The notes under the pieces: model-generated
Databases searched by the model: none
Told to the model about the DNA's origin: nothing
Seen by the model: only the letters and a program-made list of their open reading frames with translations
Translations under genes and position numbers: made by a program
Shown here: one piece after another, positions 16,572 to 23,426 of the stretch
How positions within the stretch are numbered: the first letter of the stretch is position 1
How the letters are laid out: each line of letters opens with the position of its first letter
From: a virus
Length of the DNA stretch: 64,000 bases
Strand: one strand, 5' to 3'
Virus record (IMG/VR): IMGVR_UViG_3300020183_000041
Location: 1-64,000 of that record

Positions 16572-16643
16572 GCCCTTGTAGCTCAGTGGCAGAGCAACCG
16601 CCTTGTAAGCGGTAGGTCGTCAGTTCAATTCTGACCTAGGGCT
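16572..16643 (+). tRNA. tRNA-Thr(TGT)
   Basis: Folds into a full cloverleaf. Acceptor GCCCTTG pairs CTAGGGC with one mismatch; anticodon stem ACCGC/GCGGT with loop CTTGTAA gives anticodon TGT; T loop is TTCAATT. No CCA is encoded. It reads ACA/ACU-type codons common in this AT-rich phage. Confidence 0.9.
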
Positions 16644-16657
16644 CAAAGGAGGTAAAA

Positions 16658-17071
16658 ATGTACGAATATACTGTAAAAAAATTATATAAAGTTGTAGATG
16701 GTGACACCATTGATGTTGATATTGATCTTGGATTTAATATTTCTTATTATCAAAGAGTAAGATTGGCTGGTATTGATACTCCAGAATCCAGAACAACAGA
16801 TAAAATAGAAAAACAACTTGGTCTTGAAGTTAAAAAGAAACTTGATGAGACATTAAAAAGTGCTACAAAGATTGTTATTAAAACAGAGAAACCCAATTCA
16901 ACCGAAAAATATGGAAGAATTCTTGGATGGATCTTTGTAGATGATAATAAAATTTCAATTAATGAACAATTGATCAAAGATGGTTTTGCTTGGGAATATA
17001 TGGGTGAAACAAAAATTAAAAATTTTGATTTATTAAAGAAAAGAAGAGAAAAAAGTAAGGGAAGTTCTTAA
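16658..17071 (+). CDS. Thermonuclease (SNase)-like nuclease
   Basis: 137 residues, one SNase domain. VVDGDTIDVDIDLGF (residues 12-26) gives the metal-binding Asp, QRVRLAGIDTPESR the catalytic Arg and the Asp/Glu pair, EKYGRILG the second Arg. No signal peptide, so it should act inside the cell, perhaps on host DNA or RNA. Start has a full AAAGGAGG site 6 bases upstream. It lies between two tRNA genes. Confidence 0.88.
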   Translation: MYEYTVKKLYKVVDGDTIDVDIDLGFNISYYQRVRLAGIDTPESRTTDKIEKQLGLEVKKKLDETLKSATKIVIKTEKPNSTEKYGRILGWIFVDDNKISINEQLIKDGFAWEYMGETKIKNFDLLKKRREKSKGSS

Positions 17072-17084
17072 ACCAACCCAAACC

Positions 17085-17157
17085 CCGAATGTAACTCAAC
17101 TGGCAGAGTAGCGCTTCTATATAGCGTTTGTTGTAGGTTCGAATCCTACCATTTGGA
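17085..17157 (+). tRNA. tRNA-Ile(TAT), unusual C33
   Basis: Complete 73-base cloverleaf: acceptor CCGAATG/CATTTGG, D stem ACTC/GAGT, anticodon stem GCGCT/AGCGT, T arm GTAGG-TTCGAAT-CCTAC. Loop TCTATAT gives anticodon TAT (codon AUA), but position 33 is C where U is almost universal. The 3' end abuts the start codon of the next gene. Confidence 0.75.
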
Positions 17158-17158
17158 C

Positions 17159-17563
17159 ATGTCAAAAGATTGTAAAAAACCATTTCATAAACACCTTATG
17201 CTGCGTGGACACATTGTCGATCCGCCAACAAACACAGAGGAAGTCGTATCGTGGGTAAGAGAGCTTGTTGGTTTTCTTGACATGAAAATAGTGCAAGGAC
17301 CATTTGCAACATACATTGATATTGAAGGTAATAGAGGTCTTACATCAGTCGTCATGATTGAAACATCCCATATTGCATTTCACATCTGGGATGAACAAGA
17401 CCCGGCACTTATCCAACTTGATATTTATACATGCGGTTCTTTAGACATTAATCAGACTTTGGATTTCTTAGAGACTTATTTTAACTTTACTTCATTAGAA
17501 TATATTGTTTATGACAGAGAGCACGGTTTGAATCTTATTACAACAGATGTAAATTCTGATTGA
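17159..17563 (+). CDS. speH: S-adenosylmethionine decarboxylase (pyruvoyl, SpeH-like)
   Basis: 134 residues from the ATG at 17159, one base after the tRNA. It would decarboxylate AdoMet for spermidine synthesis. Core TSHIAFHIWDEQD...LDIYTCG aligns with SpeH: Ser70 would become the pyruvoyl group, His75 and Cys92 are the other active-site residues. The residue before the Ser is Thr69, where Bacillus/Thermotoga enzymes have Glu, so self-cleavage chemistry may differ. No ribosome site exists because the tRNA fills the leader; tRNA 3' processing would leave a near-leaderless mRNA. Confidence 0.78.
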   Translation: MSKDCKKPFHKHLMLRGHIVDPPTNTEEVVSWVRELVGFLDMKIVQGPFATYIDIEGNRGLTSVVMIETSHIAFHIWDEQDPALIQLDIYTCGSLDINQTLDFLETYFNFTSLEYIVYDREHGLNLITTDVNSD

Positions 17564-17570
17564 TAAAATA

Positions 17571-17658
17571 GGAAGGATGGCGGAGCGGCTGAACGCACCT
17601 GTCTTGAAAACAGGAATGGGTTTATAGCCCATCGGGGGTTCAAATCCCTCTCCTTCCG
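17571..17658 (+). tRNA. tRNA-Ser(TGA)
   Basis: 88 bases with the long variable arm typical of Ser tRNA (ATGGG...CCCAT). Acceptor GGAAGGA/TCCTTCC, anticodon stem CCTGT/ACAGG with loop CTTGAAA gives TGA. Discriminator is G as expected for serine. No CCA triplet encoded. Confidence 0.93.
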
Positions 17659-17680
17659 CAGAACGTGATAGGATATTACT

Positions 17681-18307
17681 ATGCCAGAATTGAATGCCAA
17701 CATTCCAGCAATTGAGTGCTACGTTCGCGGCAACTACCTGAGAGACCAGATAGATTCTCACAACCAATATTTTCCGTGCATGATTTTTGGTGTTGCGTCA
17801 ATTCAGGGTCGATCTCCGTTGTTTCATTTTTTAATGGAGGACGGAGGAGTGTGGTGGAGAATGCCAATAAGCGCTTTCTGTGAAAGGCCTGATGTGCCAG
17901 AAGTTGATATCCACGACTTAGTACTGTGGAATTCTTTCAGCCCTCATGTCACCGTGACAGAATTTCAGGCGATGCGAAATATGCGGATGACCTATGTAGC
18001 ACGCAGTGGAGAATTTGTTAATGGTAAGTATTTATTCACCTTGGATTGGCATGCGCCAGATGACAACATATTAAATGCTGGTTTTAGCGTTAACCCTGGG
18101 CAACATAAATGCGGTCATGTAATTGTTCGGGATGACGGCAATTTTGCTATTCAACCAAACAACAGGGTACGTCTATTTGACCCGTCCTATACAACGAAAT
18201 CTGGGACCTTAATTGACCGCCTAATTAACACTCGCCAATGGGATGTCGAGGATGCCGCTAAATGGCGCACATCAGACGATGATAGGTATTTCTACGACAT
18301 AGAATAA
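17681..18307 (+). CDS. Conserved phage protein, unknown
   Basis: 208 residues. Aromatic and His-rich: FPCMIFGVASIQGRSPLFHF, GGVWWRMPISAFCERP, LVLWNSFSPHVTV, then FTLDWHAPDDN and RLFDPSYTTKSG near the end. This looks like a complete globular protein with mixed strands, not an enzyme I can name. GC is somewhat above the neighbours. It lies between tRNA-Ser and tRNA-Asn genes, a usual insertion spot for accessory genes. Confidence 0.6.
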   Translation: MPELNANIPAIECYVRGNYLRDQIDSHNQYFPCMIFGVASIQGRSPLFHFLMEDGGVWWRMPISAFCERPDVPEVDIHDLVLWNSFSPHVTVTEFQAMRNMRMTYVARSGEFVNGKYLFTLDWHAPDDNILNAGFSVNPGQHKCGHVIVRDDGNFAIQPNNRVRLFDPSYTTKSGTLIDRLINTRQWDVEDAAKWRTSDDDRYFYDIE

Positions 18308-18342
18308 ACACCAGACGAATATGCCATTATTCGGACAACCAT

Positions 18343-18415
18343 TCCCAGATAGCACAATAGGCAGTGCAATTGACTGTTAATCAATGGGTTGTAGGTTCGA
18401 GTCCTACTCTGGGAG
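18343..18415 (+). tRNA. tRNA-Asn(GTT)
   Basis: Cloverleaf with acceptor TCCCAGA/TCTGGGA, anticodon stem ATTGA/TCAAT and loop CTGTTAA (anticodon GTT), T arm GTAGG-TTCGAGT-CCTAC. Discriminator G. Confidence 0.92.
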
Positions 18416-18528
18416 CTTAGCGCTTAACTGCTAAAGCTAATAAAGCAACGAATAATGCTACCATGTATATATTATACTTCTCGCAGAGAAGAATTAAAAT
18501 ATGAAATTTGTAACATGAAAAAATTCAG

Positions 18529-19215
18529 ATGTACGGTGACTATTTAGTAATAGATGACATATTAAAGGTGGCGGACCGAAAGATACTATCCCACCTCACA
18601 TCCTCTCCATCCTTTCCATATCGCTTCTACCCCTCTTATAAAACCCATGAGGGATTATATGAAGGGGGTGGATTTAATAAAATGGAAAACTCGGTATTTT
18701 CCTTTGTTAACCCCATCCAATTAAGTCATCATTTGTATGATTCGACTGAAGAAAAATCATCTCCGCATTTTTCAGAGTTTGTCCCGCTCGTTATGTCACT
18801 TAAGTCATATTTCGGAAACTATTCATTATTAAGAATGAAAGTTAATTGTAGCTATATATTGTCTGAAAGAGATTTAAACCCGCAAAATTTGATGACCTTG
18901 CCGAACCTTTATCCCCCGCAGATTCCTCATGTTGATTTTCAATATGATAACGGTTCAATCCCCAAACATTGGGTATGCGTTTATTACATCAATGACGGCA
19001 ATGCCCCGACATACCTTTTTGACAAAGATATGAGAGTTGTAAAGTCAATTGCACCCAAGTCTGGAAGAGCGTTGCTCTTTGATGGACAAACATATCATGC
19101 TGCTTCCAACCCGCATTTTTCCGATGATAACGCTTTGCGTTATATCGTTAACATTGCGTTGCAACCGGAATTTGCCCCACATGGTTGTAGCAACGCATTA
19201 TCCGAAAATTTTTAA
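18529..19215 (+). CDS. 2-oxoglutarate/Fe(II)-dependent oxygenase
   Basis: 228 residues. The double-stranded beta-helix signature is complete: HxD at His134/Asp136 (PHVDFQYD), distal His190 (GQTYHAASNP) and Arg204 (ALRYIVNIAL) for 2-oxoglutarate. Prolyl-hydroxylase-like phage oxygenases of this size are common in aquatic phages; targets may be protein, nucleic acid or small molecules. Last gene before the cassette array. Confidence 0.82.
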   Translation: MYGDYLVIDDILKVADRKILSHLTSSPSFPYRFYPSYKTHEGLYEGGGFNKMENSVFSFVNPIQLSHHLYDSTEEKSSPHFSEFVPLVMSLKSYFGNYSLLRMKVNCSYILSERDLNPQNLMTLPNLYPPQIPHVDFQYDNGSIPKHWVCVYYINDGNAPTYLFDKDMRVVKSIAPKSGRALLFDGQTYHAASNPHFSDDNALRYIVNIALQPEFAPHGCSNALSENF

Positions 19216-19300
19216 TATTTTTAGAAAATTGAGTACATATTTTTTCTGTGTTACTCGTTATTTTAAGATGTAATCTATTTTGTCTGTTTCGGGGGTCAAT

Positions 19301-19399
19301 GGCGGGTGTTTCGATGTGCTTCAGCACATTGAACACCCGCAGAGTTGGGTTTGGAACACTTCACGCTTTTAGTGCATCCCCAAACACGCTTGCTATGGT
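19301..19399 (+). promoter_or_regulatory. Cassette 1 control element: dyad plus promoter
   Basis: Dyad 19302-19340: outer arms GCGGGTGTT/GAACACCCGC, inner stem ATGTGC-TTCA-GCACAT. Promoter CTTTTAGTGCATCCCC...ACGCTTGCTATGGT ends at 19399. Seven bases on, GTCGGGG is the expected transcript start (19407). Dyad start to -10 end is 99 bases. Confidence 0.75.
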
Positions 19400-19446
19400 G
19401 GTGAGTGTCGGGGCGAAACCGAAGTAGCAACGACAGAGAGGCAGAA

Positions 19447-19725
19447 ATGGAATGGTTCCTTTTGATGCTCGCCCTCACCACAGCCGTTGGGTGTGGGGCG
19501 ATTCTCATCGACGGATGGGATGAAATGTTCCCCCCCCGTCTCGAGCGGCAAGCGCGCAAGGTCGCGAGGGGATGGGATGCCTACGAAAAAGCATCCCAGA
19601 AGCTCGAGGCAATGCTCGATACCGACCGCGAGAATGCCGAGCAGCGTCTCGGGTTCGCGCAGGGCGTTCTCGACTCGGTGCGCCTGCGGCAGTCCCAAGG
19701 CTTAGGAAAGCCTACTCGGTACTGA
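19447..19725 (+). CDS. Cassette 1 protein: membrane-anchored coiled coil
   Basis: 92 residues from ATG 19447, with GAGAGGC 8 bases upstream. One N-terminal hydrophobic span (FLLMLALTTAVGCGAILI) followed by a charged helix (RLERQARKVARGWDAYEKAS...LGFAQGVLDSVRLRQ). High GC, unlike the phage backbone. The mRNA should have a 40-base leader. No family recognised. Confidence 0.65.
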   Translation: MEWFLLMLALTTAVGCGAILIDGWDEMFPPRLERQARKVARGWDAYEKASQKLEAMLDTDRENAEQRLGFAQGVLDSVRLRQSQGLGKPTRY

Positions 19726-19727
19726 GA

Positions 19728-19765
19728 CCCCCCCCCCCCCCCCCCCCCCCCGTGGCGGGGGGGGG
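19728..19765 (+). terminator. C24/G9 hairpin after cassette 1
   Basis: 24 consecutive C, then GTGGC and 9 G. It can fold as a G/C hairpin in the place where other cassettes have their terminator. The homopolymer length may be unstable or a sequencing/assembly error. Confidence 0.5.
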
Positions 19766-19830
19766 TCCCTCCACCCCATCCATGCCCTGCTATCGCCAGA
19801 TTTAATACAGGCGCTCTTTCACCATACGAA

Positions 19831-19930
19831 CGTGGGTGTGCGTGTGAGGCTTCAGTTCACTTGAACACCCACAGAATAGGGGCGATGCTCTGCTCACTTT
19901 TCGTGCATATCCGAACCCTCATGCTAAGGT
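19831..19930 (+). promoter_or_regulatory. Cassette 2 control element: dyad plus promoter
   Basis: Dyad 19832-19872: outer GTGGGTGT/ACACCCAC, inner GTGA...TCAC around GGCTTCAG. Promoter CTTTTCGTGCATATCCGAACCC...TAAGGT (19925-19930), the most diverged -10 of the set. Transcript start expected at GTC, 19938. Dyad start to -10 end 100 bases. Confidence 0.7.
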
Positions 19931-19985
19931 AGGTGGTGTCGGGGGAAACGGAAGTACCCCGACCCGACAGAAAGAGAGGTCGCTC

Positions 19986-20267
19986 ATGAGCGACGACCTG
20001 AGTCGGGCAAGGCAGGGTGTCTTCCCCACGGGGATGGCTACCTACTGGCACCACCGCACGGTGGAGCGCATGGACCTTGAGACGGCGGCTGAGGCTGTCT
20101 CACTGGCCATGTCGCTCTCGCTCCTCGACGCTCCGAGCGTCAGGAGTGAGGGCGCTCGCTGGGGCAATCGCTCCCGTGAGACGCTCCGCCAGATGGAGAC
20201 CTACTACGGGGCTTGGCTCCGTGGGGAACTCCATCGGGCGGAGGCCAAGCCTGCCCCCCAGAAGTGA
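19986..20267 (+). CDS. Cassette 2 protein, unknown
   Basis: 93 residues, ATG preceded by AGAGAGG. Helical, Ala/Arg-rich (RMDLETAAEAVSLAMSLSLLD, ETLRQMETYYGAWLRGELH). Strongly GC-rich codons such as CTC, GCC and CGC, in contrast to the AT-rich backbone. No motif known. Single gene between its own promoter and terminator. Confidence 0.62.
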   Translation: MSDDLSRARQGVFPTGMATYWHHRTVERMDLETAAEAVSLAMSLSLLDAPSVRSEGARWGNRSRETLRQMETYYGAWLRGELHRAEAKPAPQK

Positions 20268-20272
20268 GCAAT

Positions 20273-20294
20273 GCCCCCGCCTTCGGGCGGGGGC
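20273..20294 (+). terminator. Terminator hairpin of cassette 2
   Basis: GCCCCCGCC-TTC-GGGCGGGGGC, a very stable hairpin 6 bases after the stop codon, with no long U-run. Confidence 0.7.
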
Positions 20295-20365
20295 AACTCC
20301 AATCCATCCGATACGGTCAGCTCTCAAGATTGAATATACGTTCGCAAACGTATCCCATTGCGTGC

Positions 20366-20462
20366 TTGGCGTGCTAGAAAGGCTTCAGCTTTCTAAACGC
20401 CAACTGGTACGGTACTCATCCATTTTCACTTTTAGTGCATCCCCAAACATACTTGCTATAGT
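20366..20462 (+). promoter_or_regulatory. Cassette 3 control element: dyad plus promoter
   Basis: Dyad 20366-20403: outer TTGGCGT/ACGCCAA, inner AGAAAGGCTTCAGCTTTCT. Promoter CTTTTAGTGCATCCCCAAACATACTTGCTATAGT ends 20462. Transcript start near 20468-20470 (ATGTCGG). 97 bases from dyad start to -10 end. Confidence 0.75.
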
Positions 20463-20650
20463 GGTTGATGTCGGACAGTAGCGCACGCGAGCAGCGTCTC
20501 GGTGTCGGGGAACGCGACCTTTACCCCTGAGGGAACCTAGGGGGTAACGGAAATAACGGTTCCCCTGTAACGCCCGCTCCGCGGGGCGTTGCAGGAAAGA
20601 TGGCGGAGACCCACGTGGGGGTGTGGCGGCTATCTTGCCGCCGCCCCCAC
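20463..20650 (+). ncRNA. Cassette 3 transcript without a clear gene
   Basis: The promoter and terminator (20615-20650, GTGGGGG...GGCGGC-TATCTT-GCCGCC...CCCCCAC) are intact, but no frame of useful length lies between them. Several hairpins are seen (ACCCCTGAGGGAACCTAGGGGGT; CGCCCGCTCCGCGGGGCG). A 20-codon frame starts at ATG 20468 (MSDSSAREQRL), and a 31-codon frame at ATG 20600 runs through the terminator. It may be a structured RNA, a micro-peptide gene or a decayed cassette. Confidence 0.45.
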
Positions 20651-20722
20651 GGGGTTTACTGCAACCCAATCCATGCGGTCTATCTGCAAAGTTGAATATA
20701 TGTTCATTCACTATGCATAAGG

Positions 20723-20821
20723 CGCTGGTGTGCAAGGACGCTTCAGCGAACTGAAACACCAGCCAGCGTGGATACACAGTTCAGACGTTTTTAGTGCATA
20801 GTCGAACTCACTTGGTATAGT
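20723..20821 (+). promoter_or_regulatory. Cassette 4 control element: dyad plus promoter
   Basis: Dyad 20723-20763: outer GCTGGTGT/ACACCAGC, inner TTCAG-CGAA-CTGAA. Promoter GTTTTTAGTGCATAGTCGAACTCACTTGGTATAGT ends 20821; start expected at GTCAGTAATAAC, 20829, the same start sequence as cassette 7. Confidence 0.75.
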
Positions 20822-20870
20822 CTTTATTGTCAGTAATAACTAGACCCCACACGGGGAGAATGGACAAGAA

Positions 20871-21110
20871 ATGGCAACAAAGGACTACACGCTCAGCGAA
20901 CTACTAGCGGAGCATTACATAAGCATCGGAGCGAACGGGCACGACATCATCGTCAGCATTCTTGACGACCTGCGTACAGGTGCAGTCATGGAAACGGTTC
21001 GCAACATCGGTGAAAGCGAGACCGCCGCTATCAACGAGCTAACGAGCATCATCGTGAGCATCGTTCAAGGTAACCACCTAGACGACACACGCTCGGGAGA
21101 CGGTTGGTGA
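20871..21110 (+). CDS. Cassette 4 protein, unknown
   Basis: 79 residues, acidic and helical (TLSELLAEHYISIGANGHDIIVSILDDLRTGAV, ETAAINELTSIIVSIVQGN). The 42-base leader holds GGGGAG 13 bases before the ATG; an out-of-frame ATG at 20860 makes only a short peptide. No known motif. Confidence 0.62.
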   Translation: MATKDYTLSELLAEHYISIGANGHDIIVSILDDLRTGAVMETVRNIGESETAAINELTSIIVSIVQGNHLDDTRSGDGW

Positions 21111-21112
21111 CA

Positions 21113-21151
21113 GTTCTCCCCCGCCCTGCGCCCCCCGCAGGGCGGGGGAAC
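21113..21151 (+). terminator. Terminator hairpin of cassette 4
   Basis: GTTCTCCCCCGCCCTGCG pairs almost fully with CGCAGGGCGGGGGAAC; begins 2 bases after the stop. Confidence 0.72.
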
Positions 21152-21213
21152 TTCAACCCATTCGGTACGATCAGTCGAGATGATTGAGCATATATTCTCT
21201 CACCATACAAACA

Positions 21214-21311
21214 CTGGTGTGCAAGGCAGTCTTCAGCGAACTGAAACACCAGCGATTAAGGGGTCACCTAATGTTCTCTTTTAGTGTATGTCTAAACCCA
21301 CATGGTATAGT
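21214..21311 (+). promoter_or_regulatory. Cassette 5 control element: dyad plus leaderless promoter
   Basis: Dyad 21214-21252: CTGGTGT/ACACCAG, inner TTCAG-CGAA-CTGAA. Promoter CTTTTAGTGTATGTCTAAACCCACATGGTATAGT ends 21311; GTTTGAC then ATG at 21319, so start codon and transcript start coincide. Confidence 0.78.
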
Positions 21312-21318
21312 GTTTGAC

Positions 21319-21576
21319 ATGGGGAACAACCTGGTGACCGTGAATGCGGAACCGAACCTATACCCCATCAGGCCAATCCTGATGGAGGCTCTCGCAAGGG
21401 ATACCAGCACAGGCTGGACCTTGCTAGACGGGGTAATCGTCATGGAGGAAAGGAATACTCTCCAAGACGAATACGTTCGTCTGGTCGCCGACGAAAAGGC
21501 GACAGGGCAAACCCACGCAGGCAAAAAGCGAGACATTGCTCGCCGCCTGCGGACAATCGCCAGACTTCTGGCGTGA
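21319..21576 (+). CDS. Cassette 5 protein (MGNNLVTVNAEP family)
   Basis: 85 residues. The leaderless ATG at 21319 is chosen because it lies 7 bases after TATAGT and because the first 12 residues (MGNNLVTVNAEP) equal those of cassette 6. A longer frame back to 21184 runs through the promoter and is a read-through. The body (ILMEALARDTSTGWTLLDGVIVMEERN, then a basic helix) resembles cassette 6 in layout (GDxIxLxEER, C-terminal R-R-x-x-T-I-x-R-x-x). Function unknown. Confidence 0.68.
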   Translation: MGNNLVTVNAEPNLYPIRPILMEALARDTSTGWTLLDGVIVMEERNTLQDEYVRLVADEKATGQTHAGKKRDIARRLRTIARLLA

Positions 21577-21580
21577 AATC

Positions 21581-21604
21581 GGGCGGGGTCGAAAGACCCC
21601 GCCC
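21581..21604 (+). terminator. Intrinsic terminator of cassette 5
   Basis: GGGCGGGGTC-GAAA-GACCCCGCCC followed by TTTTTCTTTG; a textbook intrinsic terminator 5 bases after the stop. Confidence 0.85.
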
Positions 21605-21674
21605 TTTTTCTTTGTCTTTGGATGGCGTTCATGCATAGGACACGATTCTTTGAATATATATTTCTCATTACATC

Positions 21675-21773
21675 GCTGGCGTGCAGAGGGTGCTTCAGCG
21701 CACTCAAGCGCCAGCCGTACTGGACTCGTTCCATTTTCACTTTTAGTGCATAGTTGGACTCACTTACTATAGT
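21675..21773 (+). promoter_or_regulatory. Cassette 6 control element: dyad plus leaderless promoter
   Basis: Dyad 21675-21715: GCTGGCG/CGCCAGC, inner GGGTGC-TTCA-GCGCACTC. Promoter CTTTTAGTGCATAGTTGGACTCACTTACTATAGT ends 21773; ACTGGTT then ATG at 21781. Confidence 0.78.
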
Positions 21774-21780
21774 ACTGGTT

Positions 21781-22098
21781 ATGGGAAACAACCTGGTGAC
21801 CGTGAATGCGGAGCCGAAAGAACACAAAAGCATCAATGAGGCACTACTGGCGGCGGTTGAGCGTAGCGGTTGGGTCAAGCCCGACCGCCCGATGTCTCGC
21901 CTTCCAAAAGGCGGGGCAACCGTGGGCGACATCATTACCCTGAATGAGGAGCGCCTAGAAGCGCTTTGGAAACTGGGCAACCTCCGAACGGAGGCGGCAC
22001 GGGGCGCAAAGAATGCCACTCTTCAGGCGAAACTGGTCAGGAGAATAAACACGATTACCCGAATAATCAATGCGTTTGACGACGCACAACGCCGATAG
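21781..22098 (+). CDS. Cassette 6 protein (MGNNLVTVNAEP family)
   Basis: 105 residues, leaderless ATG 7 bases after TATAGT. Begins MGNNLVTVNAEPKEHKSINEALLAA. The body has GGATVGDIITLNEERLEALWKLGNL and ends in a basic helix with RRINTITRIINAF. Similar plan to cassette 5 but longer. Could be a small nucleic-acid-binding protein (basic C-terminal helix), which is only inference. Confidence 0.68.
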   Translation: MGNNLVTVNAEPKEHKSINEALLAAVERSGWVKPDRPMSRLPKGGATVGDIITLNEERLEALWKLGNLRTEAARGAKNATLQAKLVRRINTITRIINAFDDAQRR

Positions 22099-22113
22099 TC
22101 TCCCCAGACGGAT

Positions 22114-22147
22114 AACCCCCTCGCCCTGTTGCTCGGGCGAGGGGGTT
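22114..22147 (+). terminator. Terminator hairpin of cassette 6
   Basis: AACCCCCTCGCCC pairs with GGGCGAGGGGGTT across a TGTTGCTC loop. Confidence 0.75.
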
Positions 22148-22212
22148 CCGCCAACCCGTCCCGTGCGGTGCAATCAAAAAATTAAATGAATATTCTCTTC
22201 ACTCACTATTCG

Positions 22213-22311
22213 GCTGGTGTGCGAGAGGTGCTTCAGTTCTCTTAAACACCAGCGTTGTTTATAATGGTCTATTTTCTCTTTTAGTGCATAACCTAGGTCA
22301 CTTGTTACTAT
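22213..22311 (+). promoter_or_regulatory. Cassette 7 control element: dyad plus promoter
   Basis: Dyad 22213-22253: GCTGGTGT/ACACCAGC, inner GAGA...TCTC around GGTGCTTCAGT. Promoter CTTTTAGTGCATAACCTAGGTCACTTGTTACTAT ends 22311; start expected at GTCAGTAATAACC, 22319. Confidence 0.75.
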
Positions 22312-22348
22312 TAGTCCTGTCAGTAATAACCCCAACCGAAAGGCGATT

Positions 22349-22714
22349 ATGTTTGGAGAAAATGCAAAGAATGAGCAAGTCGGATTAGTGATGGAAATGT
22401 CAGTAGGTGTTACGGAGTATGCCGACAAATTGGCTGCACAATCGACACCGCTTGCACGGCACGCAGCGTTGCAATTACACAATTCCATGCGGTCGGTAGC
22501 GGTTCTCACCGTACTCAACGCAGTGAGGCAGGAACCGATTACGAAAGACTACCTTTATCGCATTGTGTTCATTTTCCAAGACATTCTCAAGAATGTCTTG
22601 GAATACGAAAATGCAGGTCTGATTGTCGAAGTCGACAACCTTGACAACGAAGATGTGAAGATGAGCGACTTTCTTTCGGCACTGATGTACGAATTCACCG
22701 AATTGATGGATTGA
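22349..22714 (+). CDS. Cassette 7 protein, unknown
   Basis: 121 residues, ATG with GAAAGGCG 6 bases upstream in a 30-base leader. Mostly helical and acidic (QVGLVMEMSVGVTEYADKLA, FIFQDILKNVLEYENAGLIVEVDNLDNE). Base composition is closer to 45% GC than in cassettes 1-2. No motif known. Confidence 0.62.
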   Translation: MFGENAKNEQVGLVMEMSVGVTEYADKLAAQSTPLARHAALQLHNSMRSVAVLTVLNAVRQEPITKDYLYRIVFIFQDILKNVLEYENAGLIVEVDNLDNEDVKMSDFLSALMYEFTELMD

Positions 22715-22716
22715 AA

Positions 22717-22740
22717 AATGGGGGGCTTCGGCCCCCCATT
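22717..22740 (+). terminator. Intrinsic terminator of cassette 7
   Basis: AATGGGGGGC-TTCG-GCCCCCCATT then a run of T; begins 2 bases after the stop. Confidence 0.88.
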
Positions 22741-22814
22741 TTTTTTGTCTTGATGAATGGTGTTCATCAACGGCATGGCTTTCTTGAGTATGTATTCTTT
22801 CAATACCTGGATGT

Positions 22815-22912
22815 GCTGGTGTGCGAGGAAGCTTCAGCTGCCTTAAACACCAGCGCTGTTAGGGGGTAGGTGTTCTTATTTTTAGTGAATAGCCAAGGTC
22901 ACTTGTTATAGT
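22815..22912 (+). promoter_or_regulatory. Cassette 8 control element: dyad plus leaderless promoter
   Basis: Dyad 22815-22854: GCTGGTGT/ACACCAGC, inner GGAAGC-TTCA-GCTGCC. Promoter ATTTTTAGTGAATAGCCAAGGTCACTTGTTATAGT ends 22912; GTTTCAC then ATG at 22920. Confidence 0.78.
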
Positions 22913-22919
22913 GTTTCAC

Positions 22920-23243
22920 ATGAGCGACAAGCCCAAGGTGACTGCTAAGGCAGAACCGAACCGCAAGGTGAACCTTGCGGAACTGCAAGGAAAGATTGCC
23001 AAGAAAGGCAAGCCCCCGTACCGTGACCCTGCGTTGGCGCAAGACCTGCTGACTCTTGGTGATGGCGAGGCAATCTTGTGGGTTCAGGCAACCGTGAACG
23101 TCACGGGAACCGACCCCAAGGCAATCAACGCCGAAAAGATGAAGTGGCGCCAACGTGCTATTTCGGTTGCCGAGGGTGTGAACCTCAAGGTTCAGATCAA
23201 CTGGTCAACCAATGGCGAGATGTACATCTCGCTCAAGAAGTAA
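22920..23243 (+). CDS. Cassette 8 protein, KVNL/RQRA family
   Basis: 107 residues, leaderless ATG. Order of parts: conserved start (KVTAKAEPN), KVNLAELQGKIAKKGKPPY, ALAQDLLTL, a variable middle, EKMKWRQRAISVAEG helix and a final VQINWSTNGEMYISLKK hairpin. Cassettes 9 and 10 have the same order. Phage genes at 46480-46833 (KVNLAQIQDKLIRRGK) and 48610-48954 (QQRIRAQAKKLNLKVTIHF) share parts of it. Likely a small alpha/beta domain; role unknown. Confidence 0.7.
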   Translation: MSDKPKVTAKAEPNRKVNLAELQGKIAKKGKPPYRDPALAQDLLTLGDGEAILWVQATVNVTGTDPKAINAEKMKWRQRAISVAEGVNLKVQINWSTNGEMYISLKK

Positions 23244-23259
23244 AAGAAAGGAAAAAGAA

Positions 23260-23283
23260 AAGGGAACCCGAAAGGGTTCCCTT
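23260..23283 (+). terminator. Intrinsic terminator of cassette 8
   Basis: AAGGGAACCC-GAAA-GGGTTCCCTT then a T-run; nearly identical to that of cassette 10. Confidence 0.9.
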
Positions 23284-23298
23284 TTTTTTGCCCAAAGT

Positions 23299-23340
23299 CG
23301 CTGGCGTTCTGGTCGCGCTAAAGCGCTTTGAACGCCAGCG
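23299..23340. repeat. Tail dyad after cassette 8 terminator
   Basis: CGCTGGCGTT/AACGCCAGCG enclosing GCGC-TAAA-GCGC. Related to the head dyads but with a TAAA loop instead of TTCA. Similar tail dyads lie at 23915-23952 and 24579-24616. Confidence 0.75.
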
Positions 23341-23426
23341 CTGTTGGACAAACCTTTGGTCTCTCTTTATTACACAATTACTAATTCCTTGTAATAATTT
23401 AATATTACTCACAATATGTAATCGGG

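Noticed and set aside
21264-22019. Long minus-strand frame opposite cassettes 5-6
   Set aside because: It crosses terminator, dyad and promoter of the plus-strand cassettes and is low-quality (Arg/Ser-rich) sequence, a shadow of GC-rich coding DNA.
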